Source of the DNA: Ardenticatenaceae bacterium | GTDB lineage: Bacteria; Chloroflexota; Anaerolineae; Promineifilales; Promineifilaceae | DNA: 58,584 nt | Reading direction: 5' to 3' | Assembly (NCBI GenBank): GCA_020634215.1 | Contig: JACKCD010000034.1 | Coordinates: 1 to 58,584 of the forward strand | In this document: positions 1 to 8,743 of the stretch, one piece after another | How the letters are laid out: each line of letters starts with the position of its first letter | Numbering within the stretch: position 1 is the first letter of the stretch | Translations under genes and position numbers: made by a program | The notes under the pieces: generated by a model | What the model saw: the letters and a program-made list of their open reading frames with translations, nothing else | Databases searched by the model: none | Told to the model about the DNA's origin: nothing

Positions 1-640
1 TGGGCAGGGCGGCGAGGGTGACGGCTTCGGGGAGGGTGAGGAAAACGGCCGTTTTGCCCAAATACGTCTGCGCCGCCGCCTCAATGCCAAACGCCAGTTG
101 CCCGTAATAACGGCCGTTGACGTACCATTCTAACAGTTGTTCGCGGCTATAGCGGGTGAGAAGCTGCTGCTGTAGCTGCTGGGTTTGCCGCTGGTGCAGC
201 CAGTCGGTGAAAAAATTGCCGTTGGGGTCGGCCGGCAGCAAATGCTGCGCCACCAATGCTGCCGCCACGTCCGCCAGCCCGTTGTCTCCGGCGGCGACGA
301 GGGCGGCTTCGCCCACGGCGGGGGGTAGCTGCGCCAGCGGCTGCCAGGGGGCGGCGGGGGGGATGATTTGGTCGAGCAGTTGGGGGCGGGAACCGCTGCT
401 GACAATCTCGCTGGGGGTGGCCGGGAGCTGCATTTGCTGGGGCAGGGTTTCGAGCTGGGCTATGTCTGGCAGGGGGAAGAGGGTGGGGAGAAAAACGGCC
501 GTTAATGCCGCGCTACCCAGAAGGAAAATTGGCGTAAAGAGAAGGAAGCTGAGGAGGAGAAAAACGGCCGTTGTGGTGCCACGCTTTTTGAGTTGTGGTC
601 GCGCCCGCCGCCGCCGAATAATTTGAATTGATCTAGACAT
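1..640 (-). CDS. GT51-type transglycosylase (penicillin-binding-protein-like), partial and degenerate
   Basis: The reading frame starts at an ATG complementing 638-640 and runs off the left edge of the window, giving 213 residues. After a basic N-terminus (R9-R20) comes a hydrophobic anchor at about residues 24-51. The best family signal is residues 164-213: YSREQLLEWYVN, YYGQLAFGIEAAAQTYLG and LTLPEAVTLAALP, which match the conserved third and fourth motifs of glycosyltransferase family 51. The earlier motifs are not recognisable: where the family has the catalytic E-D-x-x-F there is AAGDNGL (about residues 116-122), and the S-T-I-T-Q-Q motif is absent. In working enzymes this domain polymerises lipid II outside the membrane, so this copy may be inactive or divergent. 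Any C-terminal transpeptidase domain lies outside the window. Family assignment is good; activity is doubtful. Confidence 0.75.
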   Translation of the reverse strand, partial: MSRSIQIIRRRRARPQLKKRGTTTAVFLLLSFLLFTPIFLLGSAALTAVFLPTLFPLPDIAQLETLPQQMQLPATPSEIVSSGSRPQLLDQIIPPAAPWQPLAQLPPAVGEAALVAAGDNGLADVAAALVAQHLLPADPNGNFFTDWLHQRQTQQLQQQLLTRYSREQLLEWYVNGRYYGQLAFGIEAAAQTYLGKTAVFLTLPEAVTLAALP

Positions 641-649
641 GCAGAGAAA

Positions 650-678
650 ATTGTGCCTGTTTTCAGGTTGGTTCGCAA
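650..678 (-). promoter_or_regulatory. Candidate near-leaderless promoter of the GT51 gene
   Basis: On the minus strand TTGCGA (complement of 673-678) and CACAAT (complement of 650-655) are separated by 17 bases. Only nine bases lie between the -10 box and the ATG, so the transcript would have almost no leader. Each box matches the consensus at four of six positions, so this is a suggestion only. Confidence 0.3.
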
Positions 679-743
679 CTTTGGTTTGAATCGTGTTGTA
701 TTGCCGCCCAAACGGGCATATTATTGAGCATTAAACAGGTGGC

Positions 744-768
744 ACATATGCGCTGTAGCGCAAAATGT
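744..768. promoter_or_regulatory. Dyad-symmetric candidate operator before the oxoamine synthase
   Basis: An inverted repeat ACAT-a-TGCGC, loop TGTA, GCGCA-aa-ATGT lies 30 bases upstream of the start codon at 798. The arms are 744-747/749-753 and 758-762/765-768. Its size and position fit a repressor site or a short leader hairpin; no regulator gene is adjacent. Confidence 0.35.
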
Positions 769-797
769 GGGTCACAAAGATTTTTGGAGGCATCATT

Positions 798-2018
798 ATG
801 TCCACAATGAAGATTCCGTTAGCCACAATTGAAGAGGTGTGGGACGTAGAGCAAAGCTTTAACGATTATGAGCAATCGGGTCATTATTTTTATTTGAAGG
901 CAACAGAGGAACTGCTGCCAAATGGTCGTGTGCGGGTGCAAGGACACGGCGAGATGATTATGCTGGGGGGATATTCATACTTGGGGCTGATTCGGCACCC
1001 AAAAATTGATGCCGCTGCACAGGCGGCGATTGCTAAATATGGCACGGGTACGTATGGTGTGCGGTTGCTGGCGGGGACGCTTGATTTACATTTGCAGCTT
1101 GAGGAGCGGATTGCGGCCTTTAAGCAAACGGAAGCGGCTCTTACGATGTCCAGTGGCTATGTGACCAATTTGGCAACGATTTCGGCACTGCTGCGGCGGG
1201 GGGATACGGTGATTAGTGATAAGCTGAACCATGCCAGTATTGTGGATGGGTGCCAGTTAGCGATGGCGGAGTTTGTGCGGTTTAAGCATAATGACATGGA
1301 TCATTTGGAATATCGGTTGAAACGGGCGAACAAAAACGGCCGTAAATTGGTAGTGGCTGATGCCGTTTTTAGCATGGATGGGGATCTCATTGATTTACCG
1401 GCCGTTAGCGAGCTATGCCGCAAACACGATGCCTATCTGATGATTGATGAAGCCCATTCGTTGGGTGTGGTTGGGAAAACTGGTCACGGTATTGAAGAGC
1501 ACTTTGGTATGCCCCCTAATTCAGTTGACATAAAAATGGGCACTCTTAGTAAAGCAATCCCGAGTGTGGGGGGGTACATTGCTGGTGAGGCTGATTTAAT
1601 CCGCTATCTCAAGCATTTAGCGCGTGGGTTTATCTTCTCGGCTGCTTTGCCACCTGCACAAGCCGCCGCTGCCATGACCGCATTCGATGTTATTGAAGAG
1701 GAGCCAGAACGTATTGCAGCCCTCCAGCGTAACTATTTGCACTTTGCCAGCCGGCTACGTGAGGCAGGTTTTGATCTGCTGCAAACAAAGACAGCCATTA
1801 TGCCCGTTCTTTGCGGCGAAAGCGATGTCGCTTTGCAGTTAGCTAAATACTGCCATGACCACGGCATTTTTGTGCAAGCCATTATTGCACCTGTGGTGCC
1901 AGCCGGTTCGGCGCGACTGCGAGCGTGTGTCTGCGCTACTCACACCATGGAAGATATTGACTACTGCGCTGATGTGATGATAAAGGGAGGCCAACTATTG
2001 GGGATTCTACCTAAATAG
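798..2018 (+). CDS. Alpha-oxoamine synthase family PLP enzyme (AONS/KBL/SPT-like)
   Basis: This 406-residue protein belongs to the PLP-dependent family that condenses an amino acid with an acyl-CoA (8-amino-7-oxononanoate synthase, 2-amino-3-ketobutyrate ligase, serine palmitoyltransferase). The Schiff-base lysine is K252 in GTLSKAIPSVGGY, and the cofactor-binding aspartate and histidine are D217 and H220 in DEAHSLG; HASIVDG is also a family motif. The ATG at 798 is preferred over an in-frame ATG at 765 because GGAGG at 786-790 lies seven bases before it. No biotin or threonine-degradation genes are nearby. A fatty acyl-CoA synthetase gene follows within 1 kb, so an SPT-like use of a long-chain acyl-CoA is possible but is inference. 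The family is secure; the substrate is open. Confidence 0.85.
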   Translation: MSTMKIPLATIEEVWDVEQSFNDYEQSGHYFYLKATEELLPNGRVRVQGHGEMIMLGGYSYLGLIRHPKIDAAAQAAIAKYGTGTYGVRLLAGTLDLHLQLEERIAAFKQTEAALTMSSGYVTNLATISALLRRGDTVISDKLNHASIVDGCQLAMAEFVRFKHNDMDHLEYRLKRANKNGRKLVVADAVFSMDGDLIDLPAVSELCRKHDAYLMIDEAHSLGVVGKTGHGIEEHFGMPPNSVDIKMGTLSKAIPSVGGYIAGEADLIRYLKHLARGFIFSAALPPAQAAAAMTAFDVIEEEPERIAALQRNYLHFASRLREAGFDLLQTKTAIMPVLCGESDVALQLAKYCHDHGIFVQAIIAPVVPAGSARLRACVCATHTMEDIDYCADVMIKGGQLLGILPK

Positions 2019-2200
2019 AGTTGGTTCACTACCAAGATCACCCAAAGTGGGGTTGTGTACCAGTTGCAGAAACGATTGTCTTATGTTACGTTTGTATAGT
2101 TGGAGTAGCCTGCCATTGTGCAACCCTGGCTAAATAATTACCTGGATTGAAGAGGAGAATGGCGAGCTAGGTTACGCTCCCCTTTAAAAAGCAAGGAAAG

Positions 2201-2986
2201 ATGAGTTCTGATCCCACCATCCTTAGCGTTGAAAATGTGTCCCTAAGCTTTGGCGGAAACGCTGCTATTTCAAATGTCAGTTTTGATGTACGGCAAGGCG
2301 AAATTCGTGCGATTATTGGCCCAAATGGAGCCGGCAAAACGTCAATGTTGAATTGCTGTAGCGGCTTTTATCGTCCCCAAAAAGGTCGTATCCTCTATAA
2401 GGGAAATGGCCTGGATCAGGACGTAACCAAAATCCCCCCTCACAATATTGCTTCCCTCGGTATTGCCCGAACATTTCAGAATATTGCCCTTTACACAGGT
2501 TTGAGTACCCTCGATAACCTGATGGCCGCGCGTCACATCCACATGAAACAAACCATGCTTGATAGCATGTTGTTTTGGGGGCGAGCGCTGCGTGAAGAAG
2601 TCGAACATCGGGAATTTATTGAAGAAATTATAGACTTCTTGGAAATTGCCCACATTCGCAAGGCGGTAGTGGGTGCGCTGCCCTATGGCTTACGTAAGCG
2701 CGTGGAGCTTGGACGAGCCTTGGCTTTGGAACCCAAGCTGTTGCTGCTAGATGAGCCAATGGCCGGTATGAATGTCGAAGAAAAAGAAGACATGGCGCGT
2801 TTTATTCTTGATATTCATGAGCGCCGTGGTGTTACCATTGTGTTGATCGAGCATGACATGGGTTTGGTGATGGATATTTCTGACCGGGTGGTTGTACTTG
2901 ATTTTGGTGTCAAGATTGGGGACGGTACACCGGACGACATTAAGAGCAATGAGAAAGTTATTCACGCTTATCTTGGACAAGAGTGA
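2201..2986 (+). CDS. livG: Liv-type ABC transporter ATP-binding protein LivG
   Basis: This 261-residue cytoplasmic ATPase energises a branched-chain-amino-acid-type (HAAT) importer. Visible motifs are Walker A GPNGAGKTS at about residues 39-47, the Q-loop in ARTFQN, the LivG-style signature PYGLRKRVELGRAL near 160, Walker B LLLLDEP near 180 and the H-loop in VLIEHDM. The length and the long insert between Walker A and the signature are typical of LivG rather than LivF. The start has AGGAAAG seven bases upstream. It opens an operon in which an acyl-CoA synthetase, livH, livM, livK and livF follow on the same strand; the synthetase gene begins nine bases after its stop. Confidence 0.93.
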   Translation: MSSDPTILSVENVSLSFGGNAAISNVSFDVRQGEIRAIIGPNGAGKTSMLNCCSGFYRPQKGRILYKGNGLDQDVTKIPPHNIASLGIARTFQNIALYTGLSTLDNLMAARHIHMKQTMLDSMLFWGRALREEVEHREFIEEIIDFLEIAHIRKAVVGALPYGLRKRVELGRALALEPKLLLLDEPMAGMNVEEKEDMARFILDIHERRGVTIVLIEHDMGLVMDISDRVVVLDFGVKIGDGTPDDIKSNEKVIHAYLGQE

Positions 2987-2994
2987 GGCATATC

Positions 2995-4905
2995 ATGAGT
3001 GAATCGCAAACATTACCTCAATATTTTGTTGCAAAAGCTAAACAATATGCTGATAGTCGAATTGCCATGCGCCAAAAAGAATTTGGCATTTGGCGTGAAT
3101 TTACCTGGAATGAGTCTTATGAACAGGTGAAACAGTTTGCTTTGGGTATGATTGCCCTAGGGTTGCAGCGTGGCGACCATGTGGCAACCATTGGCGACAA
3201 TGACCGGCAGTATGTGTGGGGCTATATTGGGCTACAGGCGGTGGGAGCGGCCACTGTGGGGATGTATACCGATGCTATTCCGGCGGAGATGGAGCATATT
3301 GTTAACCACAGTGATGCTACCTTTGTTATGGCAAAAGACCAGGAACAGTGTGATAAGTTTCTGGAGAACCGGGAAAAGTTTCCCAAAATTAAAAAGGTGA
3401 TTTATTGGGAAGCGCGGGGGCTGTGGGATTACGAGGATGATTGGCTGATTTCATTTGAGGATGTGCAGGCATTGGGGCGTGAGCTGGATAAAAAGGAGCC
3501 GGATCGGTTTGAAACGGAGGTTGCCTTAGGCTCGGCGGAAGATACGGCTACGATTTGCTATACATCTGGAACAACGGGTTTGCCGAAGGGGGTTATTTTA
3601 ACGCAGAATAACCTGATTAGTTCGGCGCGAATTAGCCTGGCGATTGACCCTCGCTATGAGACGGATAACCACGTGAGTTTTATGCCAATGGGGTGGATTG
3701 TGGAGCCTGCTTTTGGCATTGTGCCGCATGTTTTTACGGGGATGATTATGAATTTCCCCGAAGAGCCGGAAACCGTGCGGGAAAATATTCGGGAGATTGC
3801 CCCAGAAAGTCTCTTTTATAGCGCGGGGTTGTGGGACAATTTAGTAGGCACGATTCAGGTGCGGATTAAGGATTCTAGCTGGTTCAACCGGAAGCTGTAT
3901 GATCTCTTCTTGCCCATTGGCTATAAAATAGCTGACAAGCATCTGATGGGAGAATCGCTGGGGCTGGGGCTGCAATTGGCAGGGAAGCTGGGCGATGTGC
4001 TGGTGTTTGAGCCGCTGCGGGGGATGTTGGGGCTAAATAAGGTGCGGGTGGCTTATACAGCAGGGGCGGTTTTAAGCCCGGATCATTTGCGCTATCTCCA
4101 TGCGTTGGGAATCAACGTGAAGCAGATTTATGGTTCGACGGAGGTGACGGGGGGGATTGCTGGACACCGGACGGGGAATATTAAGTTTGCGAGTGTGGGG
4201 GTGCCGTTTCCTGAGGTGGAGGTGCGTACTTCTGATGATGGTGAGCTACAGATTTGCGGGCCAACGGTGATGAAGGAGTATTATAAGAACCCGGAGGCGA
4301 CGGCGAAGGATATTGTGATGGAAAACGGCCGTCGGTGGTTCAAAACAGGTGATGCGGGTTATATTGACGAAGACGGCCACATTATTTTCCAAGATCGTGT
4401 GAAGAACATGATTCGGCTGGCAAATGGTGAAGTTTTTTCACCACAGTTTATTGAGGGGCGATTAAAGTTTAGTCCATACATCAAGGATGTGATGGCTGTG
4501 GGGAGTGAAGACCGCGACTTTGTGACGGCCATGATTATTATTGATTTTGCCAATGTGGGGCATTGGGCGGAGCAAAATGGGATTGGCTACACAACTTTTG
4601 TGGATTTGTCGCAAAAGCCGGAGGTTTACCAACTGGTTCAGCAAGCGGTGAATGAGGTAAACAAAACCTTGCCGGAAGGGGCGCGAATTAAGCATTTTGT
4701 CCATCTGCACAAGGAGTTTGATGCAGATGATGCTGAGATGACGCGCAGTCGGAAGCTGCGGCGAAATGTTGTGGCAGAGCGGTATAGGGAAATTGTGGAG
4801 GCTCTTTATTCAAATCGAAAGGCGATTAATGTGCGTGCGCCTGTTAAATACCAGGATGGCAGTGAAGGGTTTGTCGAAACGCAGATTCGGGTTATGGCCG
4901 TTTAA
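2995..4905 (+). CDS. AMP-binding long-chain acyl-CoA synthetase within the liv operon
   Basis: This 636-residue member of the ANL superfamily activates a carboxylic acid to its acyl-AMP and then the CoA thioester. The AMP-binding P-loop motif YTSGTTGLPKG lies near residue 188, followed by QIYGSTEVTG (A5-type motif), WFKTGDAGYIDEDGHI (A7-type) and DRVKNMIRLANGE (hinge region). Its size and the late motifs resemble FadD/FAA-type long-chain synthetases. The ATG at 2995 has GAGG six bases upstream; an in-frame GTG at 2983 overlaps the livG stop and is less likely. Placement between livG and livH is a layout seen in transport clusters for organic acids and suggests that the imported acid is activated on entry. 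The substrate cannot be read from sequence alone. Confidence 0.9.
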   Translation: MSESQTLPQYFVAKAKQYADSRIAMRQKEFGIWREFTWNESYEQVKQFALGMIALGLQRGDHVATIGDNDRQYVWGYIGLQAVGAATVGMYTDAIPAEMEHIVNHSDATFVMAKDQEQCDKFLENREKFPKIKKVIYWEARGLWDYEDDWLISFEDVQALGRELDKKEPDRFETEVALGSAEDTATICYTSGTTGLPKGVILTQNNLISSARISLAIDPRYETDNHVSFMPMGWIVEPAFGIVPHVFTGMIMNFPEEPETVRENIREIAPESLFYSAGLWDNLVGTIQVRIKDSSWFNRKLYDLFLPIGYKIADKHLMGESLGLGLQLAGKLGDVLVFEPLRGMLGLNKVRVAYTAGAVLSPDHLRYLHALGINVKQIYGSTEVTGGIAGHRTGNIKFASVGVPFPEVEVRTSDDGELQICGPTVMKEYYKNPEATAKDIVMENGRRWFKTGDAGYIDEDGHIIFQDRVKNMIRLANGEVFSPQFIEGRLKFSPYIKDVMAVGSEDRDFVTAMIIIDFANVGHWAEQNGIGYTTFVDLSQKPEVYQLVQQAVNEVNKTLPEGARIKHFVHLHKEFDADDAEMTRSRKLRRNVVAERYREIVEALYSNRKAINVRAPVKYQDGSEGFVETQIRVMAV

Positions 4906-4948
4906 CTGGGTGCTGATAAACGGTTGAAGCAGAGGAGAAGAAAAGCTG

Positions 4949-5902
4949 ATGAACTGGGTGTTGGTGCCGCAACAGGTAATTAATGGGTTACTGAATGGGG
5001 GAACGCTGGCGTTGATTGCGCTGGGGATCGTCTTGATTTTTAAGTCGTCGGAGGTGTTTAATTTTGCGGCCGGCCATATGGTGATGCTAGGTGCTTTTCT
5101 GACCTGGATGTTTGCTGGGGGGGAGGGAACGGGCGAGGAGTTGTTTAAACTTCCGCTCTGGGCGGCCGTTATTGCAGCTTCAATTGTTGCCATCGGTATT
5201 GGCTTTCTAATTGAGCGGCTGGCATTGCGCCCAATGACCGGTCAGCCTTTGTTGGCGATTATTTTGATGACTTTAGGGCTGTCCCAAGTGATGGAAGGGG
5301 TAACAACAGTTGCTTATGGCGTACAGCCCAAAGGGAATTTTCCAGCTCCTTTTTCACCCAGTGATGCCTTTAATATTCCCGTGCCACCTGTAAATGGAGC
5401 TAGCATCGTGTTTTTAGACCGTCTCCAAATTGGACACGCTCGCTTAGCGACCTTTGTGGTGGCGATTATTGCGGCCGTTTTGTTTATTTTGTTTTTTCAA
5501 TACACAAAAACGGGCTTGGCAATGCGGGCGACATCGGAAAACCATGAGTTGGCTCAGAGCATGGGGATCAAGGTGTCGCGGGTTTTTGGTTGGTCTTGGG
5601 CTATTGCTGGGATTGTGGCAACGTTGGGTGGGGTTTTGCTGGCAACGTTGAGTGGGGTGAGCGTTAGCTTATCAACTGTTGCGCTGGTAGCATTTCCGGC
5701 CATTTTGTTGGGGGGGCTGGAGTCGTTTCCTGGGGCTATTGTGGGTGGTCTTTTGGTGGGGCTGGCGCAGGAGATTGTTAGGGCGTCAACAGTTGTTGAG
5801 GTGCGGAATGCCTCTGATATTGCTCCCTACATTTTGTTGTTGATTATTTTGGTGCTGCGTCCGGAAGGTTTGTTTGGTCAGCGGCGGATTGAGCGGATTT
5901 GA
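4949..5902 (+). CDS. livH: Liv-type ABC transporter permease LivH
   Basis: This 317-residue integral membrane protein has about eight hydrophobic segments beginning at LLNGGTLALIALGIVLIF. The family pattern EVFNFAAGHMVMLGAF and the late GGLESFPGAIVGGLLVGLAQE (split here as GGLESFPGAIVGG) are diagnostic of LivH permeases. It pairs with the LivM-type permease that starts 26 bases after its stop to form the pore of the importer. The start codon has AGAGGAGAAG upstream. Part of the coding sequence is strikingly GT-rich on this strand. Confidence 0.92.
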   Translation: MNWVLVPQQVINGLLNGGTLALIALGIVLIFKSSEVFNFAAGHMVMLGAFLTWMFAGGEGTGEELFKLPLWAAVIAASIVAIGIGFLIERLALRPMTGQPLLAIILMTLGLSQVMEGVTTVAYGVQPKGNFPAPFSPSDAFNIPVPPVNGASIVFLDRLQIGHARLATFVVAIIAAVLFILFFQYTKTGLAMRATSENHELAQSMGIKVSRVFGWSWAIAGIVATLGGVLLATLSGVSVSLSTVALVAFPAILLGGLESFPGAIVGGLLVGLAQEIVRASTVVEVRNASDIAPYILLLIILVLRPEGLFGQRRIERI

Positions 5903-5928
5903 TTTTTTGCTGAAGGTGGAGAATTTCT

Positions 5929-6999
5929 ATGGCTGTCTTACGTCCCGCAGGTGATTTTGATCGAAGCTATCAGCAGGATATGTCCATTTTGCGTAAGCCG
6001 TGGCACCTCTTGGTGACGGTGTTGGCGATTGGGGTGTTGTATTTGACCCCGTTTTTGAATAGTGCCTATATTACTTTTACCCTGAATCGGATTGCTTATA
6101 CGGTGATTGCGCTGCAGGGGCTGAACTTTTTGACTGGTTTTACCGGGCAGATTTCGCTGGGGCAGGCGGGATTTATGCTGGTTGGTGGCTATGCTTCGGC
6201 ACTGGTTTCTACTTATTGGGGTCTGCCAATTTGGCTGGCGATTCCGTTTGCGGCTCTGGCAACGGGTGGGGTGGGGCTACTTTTTGGGTTGCCGTCGCTG
6301 CGGGTGAAGGGGTTTTATTTGGCGATGGCGACGCTGGCGGCGCAGTTTATTATTCCGTGGTTGACGCGCCAGCCGTTCTTGGCAGATTATTTAGGGGGGA
6401 CGAAGGGGTTTATTGATGTTCCCACGGCAACGATTTTTGGAGTTTCATTAGGTGAGCAGTCACAGTTTGTTTATCTGTCGGTAACGGTGATGTTGATCAT
6501 GACCGTTCTAGCCAATAATATTAGCCGGACGCGGCTGGGGCGGGCGTTTGTGGCGATTCGGGATAATGATTTGGCGGCGGAGCTGTTGGGGGTGAATTTA
6601 TTTAGTTATAAGCTGCGGGCCTTTTTTATTGCGGCTGTTTTTGCAGGGGTTGCCGGGGCTTTGCGGGCGCATTCACAGCGGGCTGTGGGCACGGAGCTTG
6701 GCTATAATTTGGTGGAGTCGGTACTGTTTTTAGGGATGTTGGTGATTGGTGGGTTGGGGACAAACCTGGGGCCTTATTTGGGCGGGATTTTTGTGATTTT
6801 GGTGTCTGATTTTGCGCTGTGGTTTGGACCTCGCTTGGCAGAGATTTTTCCGTCGAATGCGGCGGCACTACAGTCGTCATTCCGGCCGATATTTTTTGGG
6901 ATGGTGCTGGTGTTATTTTTGATTTTTGAACCGCGTGGGATGGCGCATCGCTGGACGTTGATAAAGGCGGCGTGGCGTTTACGGCCGTTTGCACGATAG
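5929..6999 (+). CDS. livM: Liv-type ABC transporter permease LivM
   Basis: This 356-residue membrane protein is the second permease of the importer. Typical LivM sequence is seen at GLNFLTGFTGQISLGQAGFM, GLLFGLPSLRVKGFYLAMAT, FVAIRDNDLAAELLG and the late GGLGTNLGPYLGGIF. Roughly ten hydrophobic segments are visible. The N-terminus (about 25 residues before the first segment) is polar and longer than in short LivM proteins. GAAGGTGGAG upstream gives a ribosome-binding site. It is co-directional with livH and precedes livK after a 116-base gap. Confidence 0.92.
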   Translation: MAVLRPAGDFDRSYQQDMSILRKPWHLLVTVLAIGVLYLTPFLNSAYITFTLNRIAYTVIALQGLNFLTGFTGQISLGQAGFMLVGGYASALVSTYWGLPIWLAIPFAALATGGVGLLFGLPSLRVKGFYLAMATLAAQFIIPWLTRQPFLADYLGGTKGFIDVPTATIFGVSLGEQSQFVYLSVTVMLIMTVLANNISRTRLGRAFVAIRDNDLAAELLGVNLFSYKLRAFFIAAVFAGVAGALRAHSQRAVGTELGYNLVESVLFLGMLVIGGLGTNLGPYLGGIFVILVSDFALWFGPRLAEIFPSNAAALQSSFRPIFFGMVLVLFLIFEPRGMAHRWTLIKAAWRLRPFAR

Positions 7000-7115
7000 A
7001 TGATGATAATTGCCATAAGAATATTTTACGTGTAAGGGGGTGATGTAGATTTTTTGAACTGCTTATTTGGCATGTCGTTGCTTATCAAATTTTATGTTTA
7101 CGAGGAGAATTTAAC

Positions 7116-8642
7116 ATGAAGAGAAGCAAGTTGATTTTTGTGGTTTTGGCTTTGCTTTTGGCAATGCTTCTGGTGGCCTGTGGCGGTACGGCTAGTGCAC
7201 CAGAAGCAGAGGCACCAGCGGCTGAAGCACCTGCACAAGAAGAAGCAGCTCCAGCCGAGGAAGAAGCTGCTCCGGCTGAAGAAGCTGCCCCAGCTGAAGA
7301 AGAAGCGATGGCTGAGGAAGAGGCTGCTCCAGCTGAAGAAGCTGCCCCAGCTGAAGAAGAAGCGATGGCTGAAGAGGAAATGGAACCAACGGCCGTTCCC
7401 GAAGAAGCACCCGCCGAAGAAATGATGATGGATGGTTGTTCCGAAGACCTCACTGGTGAAACCATCGTCCTCTACCAGCAAGCCGGCCGTGAAGGCCCCA
7501 TCGCCGGTATTTTGGGTGAAGCATTCGCTTTTGCTACCGAAGATGCTCTTAACGCTATTAATGGTTCTGGTGGTGTATGCGGTGCCAACTTTGAAGTTGT
7601 CTTTGAAGAAACCAACTACAACGTTGAATTGGAAGTAGCTGCCTACGAAAAATTCCGTGCAGCCGACCCCAAACCCATCGTTCTCTTTACCTATGGTAGT
7701 GGTGCTACGGTGGCTCTGAAAGACCGCGTCAATGAAGACAAGATCGTCAACTTTGCCGCTGGTGTCAATGGCCCTGCCATTTATGTGCCGCGCAATGGCT
7801 ACACCGTGGGTGATGTTGCTATTTACTCTGATCAATTCGCTGGCTTTGTACAATGGTTGTCCGAGAACTGGGCTGATGTCAAACCCGAAGGGGCTGGCGA
7901 CACGCCTGTGGTTGGTGTAATTGGCTGGGCAAATGCCTTTGGTGCTGGCGCAACCACGGAAGAAGCGATTGCTTATGCCGAATCTGTTGGTGTAACCGTG
8001 CTGCCTTTGGAAGAACAAGAAGTTTCCCCAGAAGCTGACGTGTCTGGTCAAATCCAGAACATGTTGGTGAATGGTGCTAACGTTGTTTACAACCAGAATC
8101 TCTCCTTCAGCGTGGCGCAGGTCATTGGTACCGTGCGGCAGTTGGGTGTATGGGATCAGGTTATCGTTGGTGGCGTTAGCTGGGCGTTTAACGGCGACGT
8201 ATTGACCTTCTTAGGCGACAATGTTGGCCTGGCAGATGGTTTCTACGGCGTTGTGCCGCACGCAACCTGGCAAGACACCGACCTGGAAATCATTCAGGAA
8301 GCAACGGCCGCTTTTGAGGCTGGTGGATACCCGCCCCAAGAAAAGAGCAATACCTACTTGCTGACCTATGCTACCTTCTTCGCCATTCGTGACGTGATGG
8401 TTCATGCTATTAACGACTTTGGTGGGTATGAAAACCTCAGTGGCGAAACATTCATGATGGCGGCAGAAGACATAGGTACGGTCAGCGCACGCGGCTTGTT
8501 TGATTTCGTTTTCTCCGACCAATATCGCGCCCCGCGCACGGCACAAATTCGCCAATGGCAGCTTCAGGACGATGGTACCGTCATTGACGTTCCGATCACC
8601 GACTTCTTTGAACTGCCCGATACCCGTCCCCCAGAAGAGTAA
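7116..8642 (+). CDS. Liv-type substrate-binding lipoprotein LivK-like, with acidic repeat linker
   Basis: This 508-residue protein is the extracellular binding component. Residues 1-22 form a lipoprotein signal peptide ending in LLVAC, so C22 is the likely lipidated residue. Residues about 27-105 are a linker made almost only of E, A and P, containing two exact-length copies of a 19-residue unit encoded by a 57-bp tandem DNA repeat (7266-7322 and 7323-7379). The ligand-binding domain (periplasmic binding protein type I fold) begins near ETIVLYQQAGREGPIAG. GAGGAGAA upstream of the ATG serves as ribosome-binding site. The linker probably lifts the domain away from a single-membrane surface. Ligand is unknown; the neighbouring CoA ligases point to a carboxylate. 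Confidence 0.9.
   Translation: MKRSKLIFVVLALLLAMLLVACGGTASAPEAEAPAAEAPAQEEAAPAEEEAAPAEEAAPAEEEAMAEEEAAPAEEAAPAEEEAMAEEEMEPTAVPEEAPAEEMMMDGCSEDLTGETIVLYQQAGREGPIAGILGEAFAFATEDALNAINGSGGVCGANFEVVFEETNYNVELEVAAYEKFRAADPKPIVLFTYGSGATVALKDRVNEDKIVNFAAGVNGPAIYVPRNGYTVGDVAIYSDQFAGFVQWLSENWADVKPEGAGDTPVVGVIGWANAFGAGATTEEAIAYAESVGVTVLPLEEQEVSPEADVSGQIQNMLVNGANVVYNQNLSFSVAQVIGTVRQLGVWDQVIVGGVSWAFNGDVLTFLGDNVGLADGFYGVVPHATWQDTDLEIIQEATAAFEAGGYPPQEKSNTYLLTYATFFAIRDVMVHAINDFGGYENLSGETFMMAAEDIGTVSARGLFDFVFSDQYRAPRTAQIRQWQLQDDGTVIDVPITDFFELPDTRPPEE
7266..7379 (+). repeat. 57-bp tandem repeat coding for the acidic linker
   Basis: Two adjacent 57-bp copies (7266-7322, 7323-7379) differ at only a few positions and encode A-A-P-A-E-E-A-A-P-A-E-E-E-A-M-A-E-E-E. 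Being an in-frame unit of 19 codons, its copy number could change without a frameshift, altering linker length. Confidence 0.85.
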
Positions 8643-8740
8643 TCAGTAACCAGTAACCAGTTTTGGTTGCTGACCTTATGGAATTGTGTTGGTTATTGGT
8701 TATTGGGTGATAGGCTCAATAACCAATAACCAAATAACCC
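8643..8740. repeat. Heptamer repeat hairpins (CAGTAAC and CCAATAA families)
   Basis: The gap between livK and livF holds CAGTAAC-type heptamers at 8645-8662 and a hairpin whose left arm GGTTATTGGTTATTGGG (8691-8707) is mirrored by CCAATAACCAAATAACCC near 8723-8740. The units are seven bases long. The block ends three bases before the livF ATG, leaving no room for a Shine-Dalgarno sequence. Confidence 0.85.
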
Positions 8741-8743
8741 ATT

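Noticed and set aside
7098..8051. A 317-codon open frame opposite the LivK-like gene
   Set aside because: It is the antisense of a well-supported binding protein; its product is a Phe/Ser-rich sequence with no family features, as expected from the reverse of E/A-rich codons.
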